Shown: positions 20,301 through 32,677 of the stretch, piece after piece
Layout: the number at the start of each line of letters is the position of its first letter
How positions within the stretch are numbered: position 1 is the stretch's first letter
Assembly (NCBI RefSeq): GCF_932294415.1
Contig: NC_065545.1
Location: 20,529,357-20,593,356 of the forward strand
Source of the DNA: Quercus robur
Taxonomy: Eukaryota > Streptophyta > Magnoliopsida > Fagales > Fagaceae
Reading direction: 5' to 3'
DNA: 64,000 bases
Made by a program: the position numbers and the translations under genes
The notes under the pieces: model-generated
Seen by the model: the letters and a program-made list of their open reading frames with translations, nothing else
Database searches by the model: none
Told to the model about the DNA's origin: nothing

Positions 20301-22119
20301 ATAAACAAGGTTTCACATTGGTTTTCACTTGATGTGAGGAACCCACCGGACGTGAAAGTAGCCCTTTAGTTCTGCGTTTGACATTTACATCTGCGGCTAA
20401 TACCTTCGCTAACCGCCCTAGCTTCATAGTTCCCTGTACTTGTCACATAAGAATAATTATACTCTGTTTGATGTCCAGACTAAGGAAATTTGAAAGAGGA
20501 TCCTTTGTTTAGGTACCATTCCAAGTTGCCCATTGGAAAAGACAACCTTTTTTCCCTGCCTTGCAAAATAAGTTGCCCAAGCATTCCGGTCTGCCGTGGA
20601 TATCATGTCTTCTCTATTCAAAACCAAAATTCTTTTCTTATTGCCAAGCCATGAATCCATCTGCTCAAGAACAAGTAATAGGCAGGATGAGACCTATGAT
20701 TTTTGTTTCAACTCTTCCATCCAAAGATAGTTATTCCATTGCAGCTAGGAAGCATAAAACTTTTAACAGTTGTAGGTAACAATAAACATTAATGCACAAA
20801 TTAAAGAAGTAATCAACCTCATTTAAATTATGCATACACATGAATATCTTGTTCCAACCAGGCAACATTTAGAAAAAAGAAAAGTCTTAGATCTCAAGTA
20901 TAAAGAGAAAAGAGAAGACATTATGAACAAAACTACAACAATTTTCAGATGAAGTAGTACACATTATACATATATAGCATGTTATAAATGGTTCACATTA
21001 CATTAAAGGAGCAAAAATCCATTACAAAACTCTAACCTGAGGATGACTTGTGGACATGGGAATTCTTGCATCCCTTATCTCTATCACGACATCCATTAAC
21101 TTCAGCTGCTCTTTAAGCTCCTTTTCTGTTTTTGCAATATGACCAGGATACCACTGTCCAGTTGCCAGCACCCAATAAGCATATTGAACTAGAAAGCATC
21201 AATCCCAATTATTGGAATCTAATCCAAAACCACCTTGAATATTCAATCGGGATAGACCTCCCCTTATTCATACCTGAACAGGACGCAGTGCCTTCGTCCA
21301 GTAATAAAGATCGGCATCAAGATCAACCCAATCGCTCTCGATTTGGGAGCCATCTAATGTGCTATTGGGATTGCCATTCCCATTCTCATACCAACTGGGA
21401 GTTTTCCCACCAACAATCTGTAATATTTTCATCCACAATTCTGTTAACCCATTCAATCTACATGTAGAGGATATACAGGTAGTGCCAGACTAAAAAATCT
21501 CAGCCTACAATTCATAGTATTCTATATCAAGAATTCAACATGTCCTTCCTCAAAAAAATAATAAAAAAAATAAAATTCAACATGTATTTACTTAAGCTCC
21601 ATATGAAAATATTTGAATGGGAAAAAAAATCAAGATGTAGCAGCAAATTCAAACTCATCACCCATTTGCAGAAAGCAACTCAATTCTAACAAAAACTAAA
21701 CAAAACCCACACAAAAATCAAAACTTTGATAGGTTGCTGTGAAAACGCAATGAAAAAAAAAAAAAAATCATTTTTTACATTATCAGCTAAAAAGAAATTG
21801 TGAATACCGAACACCCTCCACTCAAATATTCGTAATTCCCATACCCCAAACCCCACATAAAAGAAAAGACTAAAGTTCTATTTTCCTACATATTGTTCAG
21901 TTTTCTAAGCAATTAAACAAGAACAGCAATGAAAATTGTTTTCATATAACAAGAGGGGTTTGGTAATTGACATGCCTGGATGGTGGGTGGTGGGGATGAG
22001 AGAGAAGCTGTGGCAGAGAGAGTCGTTGAAGATAACTTGGGTTTGGTTCTTGGGCATTGAAGAAAGTTTCCTAGGAGTTGAGAGTTTGGCAGCCATAGAC
22101 CTGAGAGCTGAACTGCCAT
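17348..22119 (-). CDS. DGP3: DAR GTPase 3, chloroplastic (circularly permuted YlqF/RbgA-type GTPase)
   Basis: Nine minus-strand exons: 22119-21976, 21417-21274, 21153-21037, 20660-20517, 20433-20347, 19790-19675, 19135-18954, 17868-17811, 17471-17348. They total 1116 nt (371 aa plus stop), in one frame throughout. The family (bacterial RbgA/YlqF) acts in large ribosomal subunit assembly; the plant member is plastid-targeted. The GTPase motifs come in permuted order: [18 protein letters not shown] at 97-114, the naming Asp-Ala-Arg at 124-126, G4 NREDM at 150-154, P-loop GYPNVGKSS at 219-227, the PGVTR switch, and G3 DSPG at 263-266. The C-terminal part ends [13 protein letters not shown]. The first 48 residues, rich in Ser/Thr/Pro and starting MAVQL, look like a transit peptide. 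Exon 1 ends ACC ATC CAG followed by GCATGT, implying a GC-AG intron; the other introns are GT-AG. Introns 6 and 7 hold C25 and G25 tracts in the transcript. Confidence 0.93.
18286..18310. repeat. C25 homopolymer in intron 7 of the GTPase gene (G25 in the transcript)
   Basis: Twenty-five uninterrupted C's on the plus strand. The gene is on the minus strand, so its pre-mRNA carries G25 here, between exon 7 (ends 18954) and exon 8 (starts 17868). An (AT)n tract lies nearby at about 18205-18229. Such a tract could form G-quadruplexes in RNA. Homopolymer length may be imprecise in the assembly. Confidence 0.8.
19440..19464. repeat. G25 homopolymer in intron 6 of the GTPase gene (C25 in the transcript)
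   Basis: Twenty-five G's on the plus strand, preceded by GGGGGTGGGGTGGGGT. The minus-strand transcript therefore carries a C25 tract in intron 6, between exon 6 (ends 19675) and exon 7 (starts 19135). It is complementary to the G25 tract of intron 7, and exon 7 is the only exon between them. Confidence 0.8.
21532..21585 (+). mobile_element. poly(A)-tail-only insertion scar H (intron 1 of the GTPase gene)
   Basis: The 12-bp repeat AATTCAACATGT at 21532-21543 and 21574-21585 surrounds CCTTCCTC followed by A-rich sequence with two T's. It lies in intron 1 of the minus-strand GTPase gene and is inserted antisense to it. Confidence 0.65.
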
Positions 22120-22641
22120 TAGCTACTGCAGTGGTGGTAACACTAGTCTGTGCAAGTCTTTGTCGTTCAGATAAACCCAATGGAAGTTATGAATTGCAAT
22201 CAAGGATTTTTAGTTTTTTTGCCCCCCATAAATGAATGAATGATACTAAATAGACATTTATCCGCAATGGTTTTAAAAATAAAAACAATTGGACTTTTTT
22301 TTCCTTTTTCTGGCATGGATACACTACACTCACGACTCGTACGCTTGGAAGGGATGTATGGGTTATGTTAATTAAGGGCAGTAAACCTAAATGTGGTTGG
22401 ATTCGTTTTCACATTACCTACCCTGATTTAAAATTTAACATTTTATTCACTTGTGTTTAGTTCTATTTGGTTTTTGTTACCTACCTCAGTTAAAAACATG
22501 GATAAATAAGCCTTTTTGTTTATATTTTATGTCTCTCTTCTCCAAAAACATAAAAATAACAAAAATATACAAAGAAAAGGGATTTTGAAAAGAAACTAAA
22601 TAAATAGAGCTGGTATCAATTTTCATATGCTTCATCCCATC

Positions 22642-22696
<55 letters not shown>

Positions 22697-24908
22697 TTCT
22701 CTTTCCCATCTCTTCTCTCTCTCTTTGTGGCATTGAGGAGACTAATTGAGCATCACAGCGAAAACCTAGCTAATCCAACGTTATGGGGGCCAGTCAGATG
22801 AAAACCCAGCAACACCCAGAGTTGAGGAGGCCAATCGAATTGCACCATTTCGTAGGGTTTTTTTTTTTTTTTTTTTTTTTTGGGTTTTGGGTATGATCTG
22901 ATTTTGGTGGTGTTGTGGCTTTTGGCTTGTGGCTTGGTATGGGGGGATTAGTGGTGGTGGTGGGTTCTGATGGTGGTTGCATTGGCTGTAGATGAACAAG
23001 AGAGAGAGGGACAACAAAGAGATGATGAGATTTGTTGTGTGGTGTAACAATCTAAAAAAGAATTTGGGGGTTTTGAATGCAATAAGTAATTGAAGTTGGG
23101 ATTAGGTTTTGATTTTTGATTTCGTGTTTATAATGTCTGGGAAAGAACAATGGGCTGAAAATGTTGAAAGTTTCAAATTTGCACTTAAAAGATTAACAAG
23201 ATTGACTCTACTAGAAACAGCCAAAAGCCAAAATTGATGAACCAATGAATGGAGATGGATTTCGTTCAATACCAACAGCTATGTGGTTCAACATCCTTTC
23301 CAATTATGTTTTGAATTTCTGTCATTTTCTCCTACAAATGAATTGTAACTTCAAGTGTTTTTAAAAACATTGTGTCATTTTTTTAAGCATTCTTTCCCAA
23401 TTCTTTTTCTTTTTTTTTTTTTTGCAACATCTCCAAACAATAAATTCAACTTCCCAGCCCAAGCTCTTTCGAATGATTTGATTGGTAATTGTTTGGAATT
23501 TTATTTATAATGTTCATTTATGTTTTTTGAAAAAATCCAAACCCTAACCTTTCGATTCATGTTATGTTATGTTTTGGTAGTAAAAATTGTTTTTTAACAA
23601 AAAAGCCAAAGGTGAATAACAGAAAACAAACGAAATTAAACACAATTGAGCAAAGTGATAAATTTTAAACCACAGATAAGTAAAATGAAAACGGGCCAAA
23701 CAAGTGAGTTTAATGCCTGAAGGCATTGGTTTAGAAAATGTTTTTTAAAATTTTTTAATGAAAAGAGGCAATTTTCTTTTTATGCAACTTTTTATATTTC
23801 TCATAAAAATAGTATTAGAAGTTTCCTAAAATAAAAAATTAATAAATGTTCTAAAAATACCCATTATCATGACTAAAAAAAATCAATAAGGGAACAACAT
23901 AGTGTAAAATAAATGGAAAATGGTATGGTTACAATTTTTTTTTTTGAAAAAAATGTAATGAATAGTTATTGATAAGTAAAAAAAATTATGAAATAAGATG
24001 AGAATGAATCAAAATTTGCTATAACAATATTTTGTAAAAATATTATAAAATAGTTTGTAACAGTAACATCACTCATAATAAATAAAAAAGACTCCATAAT
24101 AAATAACAATGTCCTGTGTATGAGTTTAAGGCTGTAACTCTTTTAACTATATACCGTATTGTAACTCTTTCAAAAATCCTCTTCCCTCTCTGCCATGTGT
24201 GTGTGACCGTAGCAATATGCCTTTTGGTGAAAAACAAAAATCCACGAAGCTTTTCCATGGGCTGATCCGGGCTTTTTGTGTTTGGGTTGAGATGGCAATG
24301 GACTGGCTTTTGATGGCAGTGCGTTGCTGGGTTTGAGAAATAACGGTGCTCATTAACATGAAACTGACCGTTTGGGCTGAGATGGATAAATTTGGAATGA
24401 AGAAAACTAAATAGTAAATACAAAAAAAAAAAAAAAACAAAAACAAAACAAAACAAAAACAAAACAAAACAAAAACAAACTTGAACCATTATTAACTAAT
24501 CAACCCTGCTTTTCATAAGATGAAATATGATCAATTCAACAGCTAAAATGATCAGAATTGAGTGAAATTTATCAGGACATATTATGATACAAAACATGGC
24601 AAATTCTAGTTCTACAAAAAGAAAAGACAGCCTGTGCCTACAATTTTACAATACTATTGTTTATCTCTTGCTCTTCAGTTACTGCCTACCATGCTCTCCC
24701 ATGAATCTAATGGAGTATAAGCCTAACAATGTTGGCATACAAGAAAGTGACTACTTCAAGATGAGTGGCTTCAAAAAAATGACAATACATGAGATATTAC
24801 ACTACAAAAAATTTACTCCTGCTTGCTCAATTACCAAAGATCTTTCTGTACATCATTTGTCTTCCACCTTGATTATTAGTCAAAAGACTAAAACTTGAGC
24901 TGAACCAT
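22120..24908. other. Spacer between the GTPase 5' end and the ARIA-like 3' end
   Basis: No gene is recognised. The first few hundred bases must hold the GTPase promoter and leader. A (TC)n microsatellite spans 22643-22693. The interval 22750-23050 is G/T-rich with a T run, and its open frames are low-complexity. An (AAAAC)n-type repeat covers 24421-24478 and creates an artificial Phe-rich frame on the minus strand. Possible inverted ends near 22449 and 23706 ('tcacttgt') are too short to call an element. Confidence 0.5.
22643..22693. repeat. (TC)n microsatellite
   Basis: About 25 TC units, around 520 bases upstream of the GTPase start codon, followed by more CT-rich sequence to about 22725. 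Read along the gene's strand this is a GA tract in the promoter-proximal region. Its length is likely polymorphic. Confidence 0.85.
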
Positions 24909-27900
24909 CTATAATTGCTGCAAGTCAGCTTGAATAGGCTTTGTAAGTATATTAGTGAAGAATTTGTGTATCTCTGGTACAATGCACTTGATCAGTTGAG
25001 AGTACCTACATATTTGCATCAAAAGATTTTACACATTTTAATAATTTAATTTGAAATAAGCAGACTTATATAGGTAAACCTAGTCATTTAACTCCAGTCA
25101 AAAACTCAAAATTCTACTTATTTTGAGAAACAAATTTTAACCTCATAAACATTCATTTCCCTGGTCCAAACCCAAAGATAAAAATATAAACCAAGCAGCC
25201 TTGCTTCATAATAGAAACACTACTCAAAAAGTATAGAGACATAGAAATTCGGCCATATACAGCATACCATGGTTTGGCACTCAATTTGTCAAACTGCTCC
25301 AAAATAAACAGTATGCATGCTTTCCTTAATGACATAGCATTAAAGGCTTCTGATAACTCGTACATTAGGGAAACATTTTCCACACAAATATCCTTCAAAA
25401 GATCATGAGAAGCCATCAGATGAACTGGTAATACAGAAATGAAAAGTCAGTTATTGAACTAATTCCATAACCAACCTGAGCAATAGCATACTCGCAGAGA
25501 TGCTTAAGACCATCCAAAAGGTACTGATCAGCAGCTCTGAGGAGATCCTGTGCAATATCCAGACTGACTTCTACTGATCCTGTGTATATGAATCTAAAAG
25601 CACAAGAAAGATTAGAAAGTATTAGCACATAGTAGGGTCCATTTACTTCCATTCGTAGTAATGTGGAGGTAACTATTGCAACAAGAGGGAACAAGCCAAG
25701 CAATAACAGGATAACATTGCAGCCTTTACTGTAAATGGTAATAATTACAGGAAACAAGTAGAATATAAAAACAGGTAAAATAGAACCCAAACTCGCACCT
25801 CATCATCAACTCAAACACGTCCCATCTAATATTTGGAATCTGTATGTCCTTAGCATCCCTCTCCTGCAAGACATAGTTTTAAGATTTTATTACACAATAA
25901 ATAACCCCCAGGGCCATTTAATCCTTTCTGCTACAGAAAAGACAACTTTAACCGGACTATATTTGATAGGCAAAAATGTAAGACACAAATCAGATGGGCC
26001 AGCTTGACATACTAATTGATGAGCTAGCTTATCAGCATTAAGCTTTTGTTATTGTTTCTAATGAAAATTTGAACTCATAAGTTCTTTAAAGTCATGTTTA
26101 AGAGAAAAGCTAGCGACTGAACAAAGAGGTAATGATATCATCAAATTATAATGGACACAAACAGAGAACTTTAATTTAAACCAGTACTCACTCTGTAACC
26201 ACCATCAAACATTGCACGGAAAGCATCCGAAGAAGCAAGCAGACAAATTCTGTGAGCATAGAACCGTTTACCTGATAAAAGAAAGGAGTATACAAAAGTA
26301 TAGCAAGTTATGCTAATTGAAATTCATAACTCACCAGCTGGCATGAACATAAGCAAATCATTGTTCTCAATAAACTAGTAGAAACATATGCAAGAAAATT
26401 TTCTAACCTTCAACTAAGAAGGTGACATCAGAAAGCGTAGGATTGTTCACATATTGTTCACCCAAATACACCTGCAACAAGAAATTAAAAAAGACAAGAA
26501 CCAAAAAGAAAAAATTAAATGTAGTTATTCTGAATGTTAGTGAAGAAAACTATTTACACTCAAACACCAAAAATCATAACTTTCAATACAGTTTTAAAGA
26601 GGAACCATTATTCAAATGGTGTTAGATTTTTAAGAAAAACAAATGATATTCATAGGAAGAATAGATCCACCCAACACAGCCTTCCCTTTCTTTTTTCATT
26701 TTTCTTTTTTGTTGAGGGAGGGGGGACTGGGGGAGAGAGAAAGTGATGGAAGTGGGGTGTAGTAAATTGCATTAAGTCAGAAAAGAGGAATCTAACCTCT
26801 TATTCAAACCTCAAATACATGGGAGATGCTCATGTCCTACTTTAAATAAGGCAGGCAGTATACTAGAAGTCACCCAATGATTATATATTCACAACTATCA
26901 AAATTAATGAGGTTGTTCAAGCACATGAAGAACCCTACTTTGTCACGCCCCCAAGTCCTAACAGATTCAAACTAAAGATTATGCAATAATAGGCATGTTA
27001 ACCAATAAGTCATCAAGGAAATAACCTGTGGATTCGGTGATGGAGGAGCAGCATCTACAGGAGAGAGTGAAGTTGCCTTGGTAGCCAACTTGTACAGGGC
27101 CCCTGAACCATCTTGTTTCTGCTTCAGGCTTGTAGACTGTAAAAGCTCAAGCAGCAACTCTAAACCTGCAGAAAAAATGTATGTGCAGCAAGAAGTTAGC
27201 ACTTGAAAATCCCATAAGAATAGGACCAGTGAAGTAAACCTGAATGCCAAAAATAACACAATGCTTGAAAATATGTGAAACATTATTACCATTGCTATCA
27301 ATAAAAATAGCTTTTCGATCATCGGGTGCACAAAGATGAGCAAGAGCCAAGGCAACCTGTATTTGAACTGCCTTTTCTGAAACCCGCATCAGATATAGCA
27401 AATGGTTTAGTACCTGTAAAGCATAATAGGAATTGGTACACAGGTCACACAAAATATGTTTATACAATTAATACTATTATCGAGTAAGACCTTAACTAGA
27501 TAAACATAAGGCTAAAATGATTCAAGCCAAAAAGACAGTATGATAAAAGAGAACTCACACGACCATGAATCTTCTCCTCTAATCTTTTGAATGTCTTTGC
27601 CACACAATCTTTAGTTGGCTGCAAGCATCAAATATCAATTATAAGACAGGAACAAGACAATCAAGAGGATATGAGAGAGAAATCAGTCTTAGTATAAGAC
27701 AAAGCCACAAAGAAAAAAAGTAATTCCTAGAAATAGTTGCTATAAATTAAATTTAGATTTCTTTAAAAGAAAGCATACTTGAACAGTAAATTCTCCTTCT
27801 TGAAGTTTCTGAACACCGCCAACCTTGATAAGATCTACAACATTATCCTTCGGAAGAAGCTTAAAATTAGTTAATAGTATTTACCAGCATCAGATGATTG

Positions 27901-30900
27901 ACAAGGGACAGATTGTTCAAGAAAATTTAAATTAAACAATAAACCAATAAGCTCTACCTCATTATCTGCAAGACCATATATAGCAAATGCAGAATTATGC
28001 TGCAAAGCTCCATTTCTTGAGTCAATAAGTTTGAGTAGAGGCACTATACCTCCACTATGAGCAATGCCAGCTTGGTTGTGCTTGTCCTAAAATCAAAATT
28101 ATTTTATCAGGCCAGGGAAATATACATCCCTTGCATAATATGCAACCAAGTATCAAAAAATAATAATATTGATAATTGCACAAGTGAAAAGGAAAGACGC
28201 TAACCTGTGCCAACCTCCCTAGTGCAAAAGCTGACATCTCTCTAAGCTGTGCATCTGGGGACTTAAGCATCTCAATTAAAGGCTGGACAGCACCCCTCTG
28301 AACAATGTGCACCTGCATGAACATCCATATAACAGTTAATAACCAAATAATAGAATATATCTCCAGAAGAGGATTCAGAATATGGAAGCAGTAGATTCTA
28401 AACAAAGATGCAAAATTTTTAATCCACCTTAGTATCAGAATCGGCCCCAGCAAATTGACCAAGTAACAGAGCCGCTTCTCTTTGGCTCTCCGGACAAGAG
28501 GAACTGTCATCAAAGTGACAAACTTAATGGTGACCTTTAGTTTTAATGACTAAATAAACTGACCCAGTAATAACATCATAACGTGTGCATCAGCAAACAG
28601 GTTTTTTTTTTTCCCCCCCTTAGAAAATAGGAAAGATTCAACAAGCAAATATCATGTAGTTACTACAAACAAGTTATAGCTCTAAAAATTAACAAAACTA
28701 CCTGAAATCAGCTAATCCCCTAAGCAAAAGCGAATTTGACTAGACCAAAAGAAGGCAACATTCAGAGATTAGTATTACCTAAGCAATCTGATAACAGGTT
28801 GTAAAGCTCCAGCAAGGAGAACTTCTTTTTTAATTTTTGGGGATGAGTGGACCAGATTACCTATTACACCAACCTGAAAAATTCCAGAAAAGTCAAAGAT
28901 TGCTCAAAATATGGTAGCAAATCCCAAAGATACACAGAATGAAATAGGATATTATGGATAGGTGCCAACCGCTTCATAATGTATAGTGGCATCTTCAGAC
29001 CAGAGCATTAGTATAAGGGTTGGTAGAGCATTACATTCTACAATCTGCAAATTTGCAATTCATATCAATAGCTGTACTAGGAGAAGGATAAAAAGTAATG
29101 TGTCGTAGAGAAAAATCCATCTACCTGAGTTTTGTTTTCATCATTTTTAAAAGCAAGGGTACGCAGGGCCCCTGCAGCTGCTCTTTGTACCTTTGCATCA
29201 GTGGAGTCGAGCAGTTCAACAAGAGGAGGAATGCCACCTTCAAACCTGACATGTACAGTCAACTATATCACAAAGACAATAGAAGAAAAAGGAGATTCAG
29301 CAGCAAGCAAGGAAACAAGAATACCTGACAAAGGTTTTAATAACACTATTCTCATGAGCAAGGTTAGTTATTGCATCAGCAGCTCTCCTAATAACACCAT
29401 TGACCGCTCGGGGGTTACAACCATTCTTGTTTCTCTTTAACAAATCCACAAGATGGGGTACAGCTCCAGCATCAACAATGAGCTGTTGATGCTCTGGCTG
29501 TTTGAGGCAAATAAAGACAGAATACAAATGAGTTAAATATTACCATGAGCTAAAACATGAGCAGTGAATTTAAACCAAAACAATGTCCATAAAGAGGCAG
29601 AAATATACATGTTGAAACTACAGCCGTGTTTAATTATGATGTGCAACTAACCCAACCAACAAAAGGAAAATATTTCCTAGTTAATTCTATGTACATTACC
29701 ATACTAATGATAATTCTCCACTTGCACACTGGTTTCCTCTTTATAAGTACAAACATACCATTAAATGCTAAATTACCAAATAAGGCATATAAGATGCGAC
29801 AGACTATTTAATAATTTGGCATGTTGCCAGCCCGGGTAAACATATAGAGAAACTAGTCTTATCAGCAGAACCATTATCATACAATTGCCAATCTCTTACA
29901 TAAATAAACAGTGTGATTCCTTGAATTTTCCCTAGCAATTAGCTATCAGGACATGGTTACAACATCTACTATTAGAAAACTCACAAAGAGATCAACACAA
30001 CCTAATTTACAGTTGATAAGAATCACAATTCCAAAACAGTTCCACAACAAACAGACAAAAATCACAAAAATAAGACAATCAACACAACAAAAGATTAATA
30101 TCAAAAAAATTAATGTCACAAGACAAGAACTTATTCAAATTGTAATTCACCCAAAAAGCATAAACTAAAAGGCAATAAACTCTAATTACTTTGACAGCAA
30201 GAAGTCCAAGTGCAAAAGCGCTTCCTTTCTCCACCTCATGCTCATACAGCCTCAGATCACTGTCACCCTCTCTTACATCTGCTGGCACCTGGAGATGCTT
30301 CACTAAAGCCGGAACCGCACCAGACTCCACTATTATATCCACAATATCCTCTGCACACACAAATAAACCACCAAAAACCCTTAAATCCCAAAAAAACCTC
30401 AACAACAACCATAAATCCAATATATCACATAACCAAACTTATCAGTTATCAACAAGAACAAACCAAAATCATTATTCTTCATAACTTACTCAATTATTAC
30501 ACACAAATGTACTACCAAAGAAATCATCAATAGTTTCTCCAAAAAAAAAAAACCATCAATAAAACTACATAAATTCAAGGAATCACATAAAACCAAAGAG
30601 ATTACACATAAATTCTTCTTCTCTTTGCTTGATGTATGATTTCAATAATTAACATAAATTCAATAAATCACAAATACAGAATAAAAAATAAATAAAAATA
30701 ACAAATTAGCAAGTATTTGAAAACTCGACCTCATAAAACCGCTAATTTAACTCTTTGAATCACCATTTCCTGTCTAATCCAGTCATAACATACACAAAAT
30801 ACATACATATCTACAAACAATATGCATGTAAAATTCAAGAAATTATATGAATTCAATAAATCATAAACCAAGAGATCACATATATACGGTATATTTGACG

Positions 30901-31289
30901 ACTCCACGTCATGAACCGAGTAATTTAACTCTCCGAACCACCATTTATGGCTAATCTAGCCATAACACACACACGAAAACATCGTTACGCATACACATAC
31001 TTATAAAAACTCTATATCAATCTGATGCGACGAAAACGGTACCGTTTTTGGCGAGTTCGGCGATGGAAGCGGCGGCGCTCTTGGCAGCAGCGCGGTCGGC
31101 TTCGGAGGAAGAGAGAGCGGAGTTGAGAACACTGATCTGAGCGAGAATATCAGGGACGAGATCACGATCAGAGGCATCGCGTGGCTCGGAAGCGAAAACC
31201 TTGCGATCGTCTTCGCTTCGGTCTTCGAATTCCGGCTCGAGCTTCCGCTTCAAGCTTCGCTTCGCGGTGGTGACTTTGCTCAGAACCAT
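24909..31289 (-). CDS. ARIA: ARM-repeat/BTB protein, ARIA-like (ARM repeat protein interacting with ABF2)
   Basis: Nineteen minus-strand exons: 31289-31043, 30350-30190, 29497-29325, 29245-29125, 29044-28970, 28873-28779, 28503-28428, 28312-28205, 28086-27958, 27847-27779, 27618-27559, 27413-27290, 27165-27026, 26471-26408, 26271-26192, 25863-25799, 25593-25476, 25392-25268, 25005-24909. They sum to 2127 nt (708 aa plus stop), close to the 710 aa I recall for Arabidopsis ARIA. ARM repeats cover about residues 85-500; motifs include VPHLVDLLKRNKNG, RRAADAITNLAHEN, GIPPLVELL and EMSAFALGRLAQ. A BTB/POZ domain follows at about 533-635 (LSDVTFLVEG, FYAHRICLLASSDAFRAMF, FIYTGSVE, AADQYLLDGLKHLCEYAIAQ), then a BACK-like tail. 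ARIA is known as a nuclear partner of the ABA-responsive factor ABF2; BTB domains commonly serve CUL3 ubiquitin ligases. The N-terminus has a basic KRSLKRKLEPEFEDRSEDDRK stretch that may target the nucleus. The paralogue ABAP1 is an alternative. Confidence 0.93.
30525..30561 (+). mobile_element. Possible tail-only scar in ARIA intron 1
   Basis: CATCAATA occurs at 30525-30532 and 30554-30561, around GTTTCTCC plus a run of A's and a C. The duplication is only 8 bp (10 with one mismatch), so this is weaker than the others. The insert has the same pyrimidine-C-then-A form. Confidence 0.4.
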
Positions 31290-31292
31290 GGT

Positions 31293-31296
<4 letters not shown>

Positions 31297-31328
<32 letters not shown>
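31297..31328. promoter_or_regulatory. (CT)n tract directly upstream of the ARIA-like start codon
   Basis: On the plus strand this is (GA)n ending about 7 bases from the initiator (31289), so the mRNA leader carries a CU tract right before AUG. CT-rich leaders are common in plants and can bind GAGA factors in DNA form. Variation in its length would change leader length, not protein. A GC-rich patch lies near 31440-31475, about 150-190 bases further upstream. Confidence 0.6.
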
Positions 31329-31329
<1 letters not shown>

Positions 31330-31332
<3 letters not shown>

Positions 31333-32184
31333 GTTTGGGAAGAAATGGGAAATGTGGTGGTTATTTGGGAGAGAAAGTGAGATATGTGAGTGTGAGGGAT
31401 TTTATAGTGGGAAACCAATTCTAGTTTTGGTGATAAATAAGAGCGCCCGCGCTATCGTACGCTCCCGCGCTTGGGAATTTTATGAATTCCTAATTTCCGC
31501 GTTCTCTGAATTTTTTAAAGTTCAACTTTTTTTCTTTTTTTGCAACAATACCATAATATTTATTTTATATTACCCTAAAAATAAATAAATAAACCTAAAT
31601 TATATCTATATTTTGGAAAAAAAAAATATATATATATATATATATAGTTTATGTTCTATTAAATATGTAAATTATGGTTTTCAAAAAACAAAAGTAATAT
31701 TAGTTTCAAATACTAATTTGTGCGTATTATGAATTCAACAATATCATTTTTTGAATTCTTAAAATATAAAAAATAAAATAAAAAACATTTCCGTCTTTAA
31801 ATTTTAGAAATGTTATTCTTTTATCCATCAGTACAATTCTATTATAATTTTTGTCAGTACTTTATATTTAATAAAATACATATTTCACTTCTCAACAAAA
31901 AATAATAAAATACATATTTTATGAACTAAAATATAACATAGACCATATTTTAGAGACAAAAAATATATCATCGAGATCATATTTTGTTTGTTGTTAATAG
32001 TTTAGAGTTTTTGAACTCAACTAAAAATCTCACAAGAAACCATGTTTTGGAAGAGCAAGAAGCAAACTATTTTTTTTATTTTTTTCACTCATCTGTCAAA
32101 GTTGAATGTTGTGTTGTATGGCCTTCATCACATTCACATGTGGGCTCATCTGGCTTCTCAAATTTAAAGGCTATGACATTGTCA
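31330..32184. other. ARIA-like promoter region and AT-rich spacer
   Basis: The first 200-300 bases are presumably the promoter of the ARIA-like gene. Beyond that the sequence is AT-rich with an (AT)n run near 31625-31646 and a tail-only scar at 31870-31919. No gene is seen. Confidence 0.5.
31870..31919 (+). mobile_element. poly(A)-tail-only insertion scar I
   Basis: The perfect 16-bp repeat AATAAAATACATATTT at 31870-31885 and 31904-31919 surrounds the 18-base insert CACTTCTCAACAAAAAAT. The repeat begins with AA, next to the end of the A tail, which matches an L1-type TT/AA nick. Confidence 0.7.
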
Positions 32185-32376
32185 CAACTATCGATGACCC
32201 CCTACAACAAAGTAGCACTCTACATTATTGCTAATCCCATGTTCCAAAAGTTTACAAAACATATTGAGTTAATTTGTGATTTTATTCAGGAAAATATTCA
32301 AGCTGGACAAATCCTAGCTTCTCACATTATTTATGCTCATATTATAAACATGTTCACTAAGCGTCTTGACTCTTGA
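32185..32376 (+). pseudogene. Copia RNase H C-terminal remnant
   Basis: The frame reads YNKVALYIIANPMFQKFTKHIEL then DFIQENIQAGQ and ends INMFTKRLDS. This is the usual end of Ty1/copia pol (Asp-Asn-Lys-x-Ala, then the TKHIE, FIRE.IQ.G and D.FTK motifs). The leading Asp of the RNase H motif is replaced by Tyr. Nothing upstream continues as pol and no LTR is adjacent, so this is a fragment of under 200 bp. Confidence 0.7.
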
Positions 32377-32677
32377 GTCTCTTGACAAATATATCAATTT
32401 CATCAACTCGATCAGTAGCAAGTTTGGCATTCATAACATTCACCGCCAACTAATAAATAAAATATTTAGTTATTAACATGGTCGATTTGTTGAAATAAAA
32501 TCTCTCCGATCGGTTCTCTTGGTTTGTTCTAATGAAATCTCTAATATCTTTCCCTTTTTATATCCTATTTTATCTTCTTGTTCTCTTATATTAATATTAC
32601 TACAAGGAGACGTAAAAAATATGTGTGTTGAACTATAAAAATAGGATGAAGTGAATAAAAAGAAAAGGTGACTTAAA

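Noticed and set aside
22449..23706. Possible additional TIR element between the GTPase and ARIA-like genes
   Set aside because: The inverted similarity ('tcacttgt...') is about 8-10 bases with no matching target duplication, which is too weak.
24073..24489. 138-codon minus-strand frame beginning with a Phe-rich hydrophobic stretch
   Set aside because: The Phe/Leu/Val run is translated from an (AAAAC)n simple repeat. The remaining sequence shows no conserved motif.
29098..30533. Plus-strand frames opposite the ARIA-like gene
   Set aside because: They are antisense shadows of confirmed exons with intron sequence in between.
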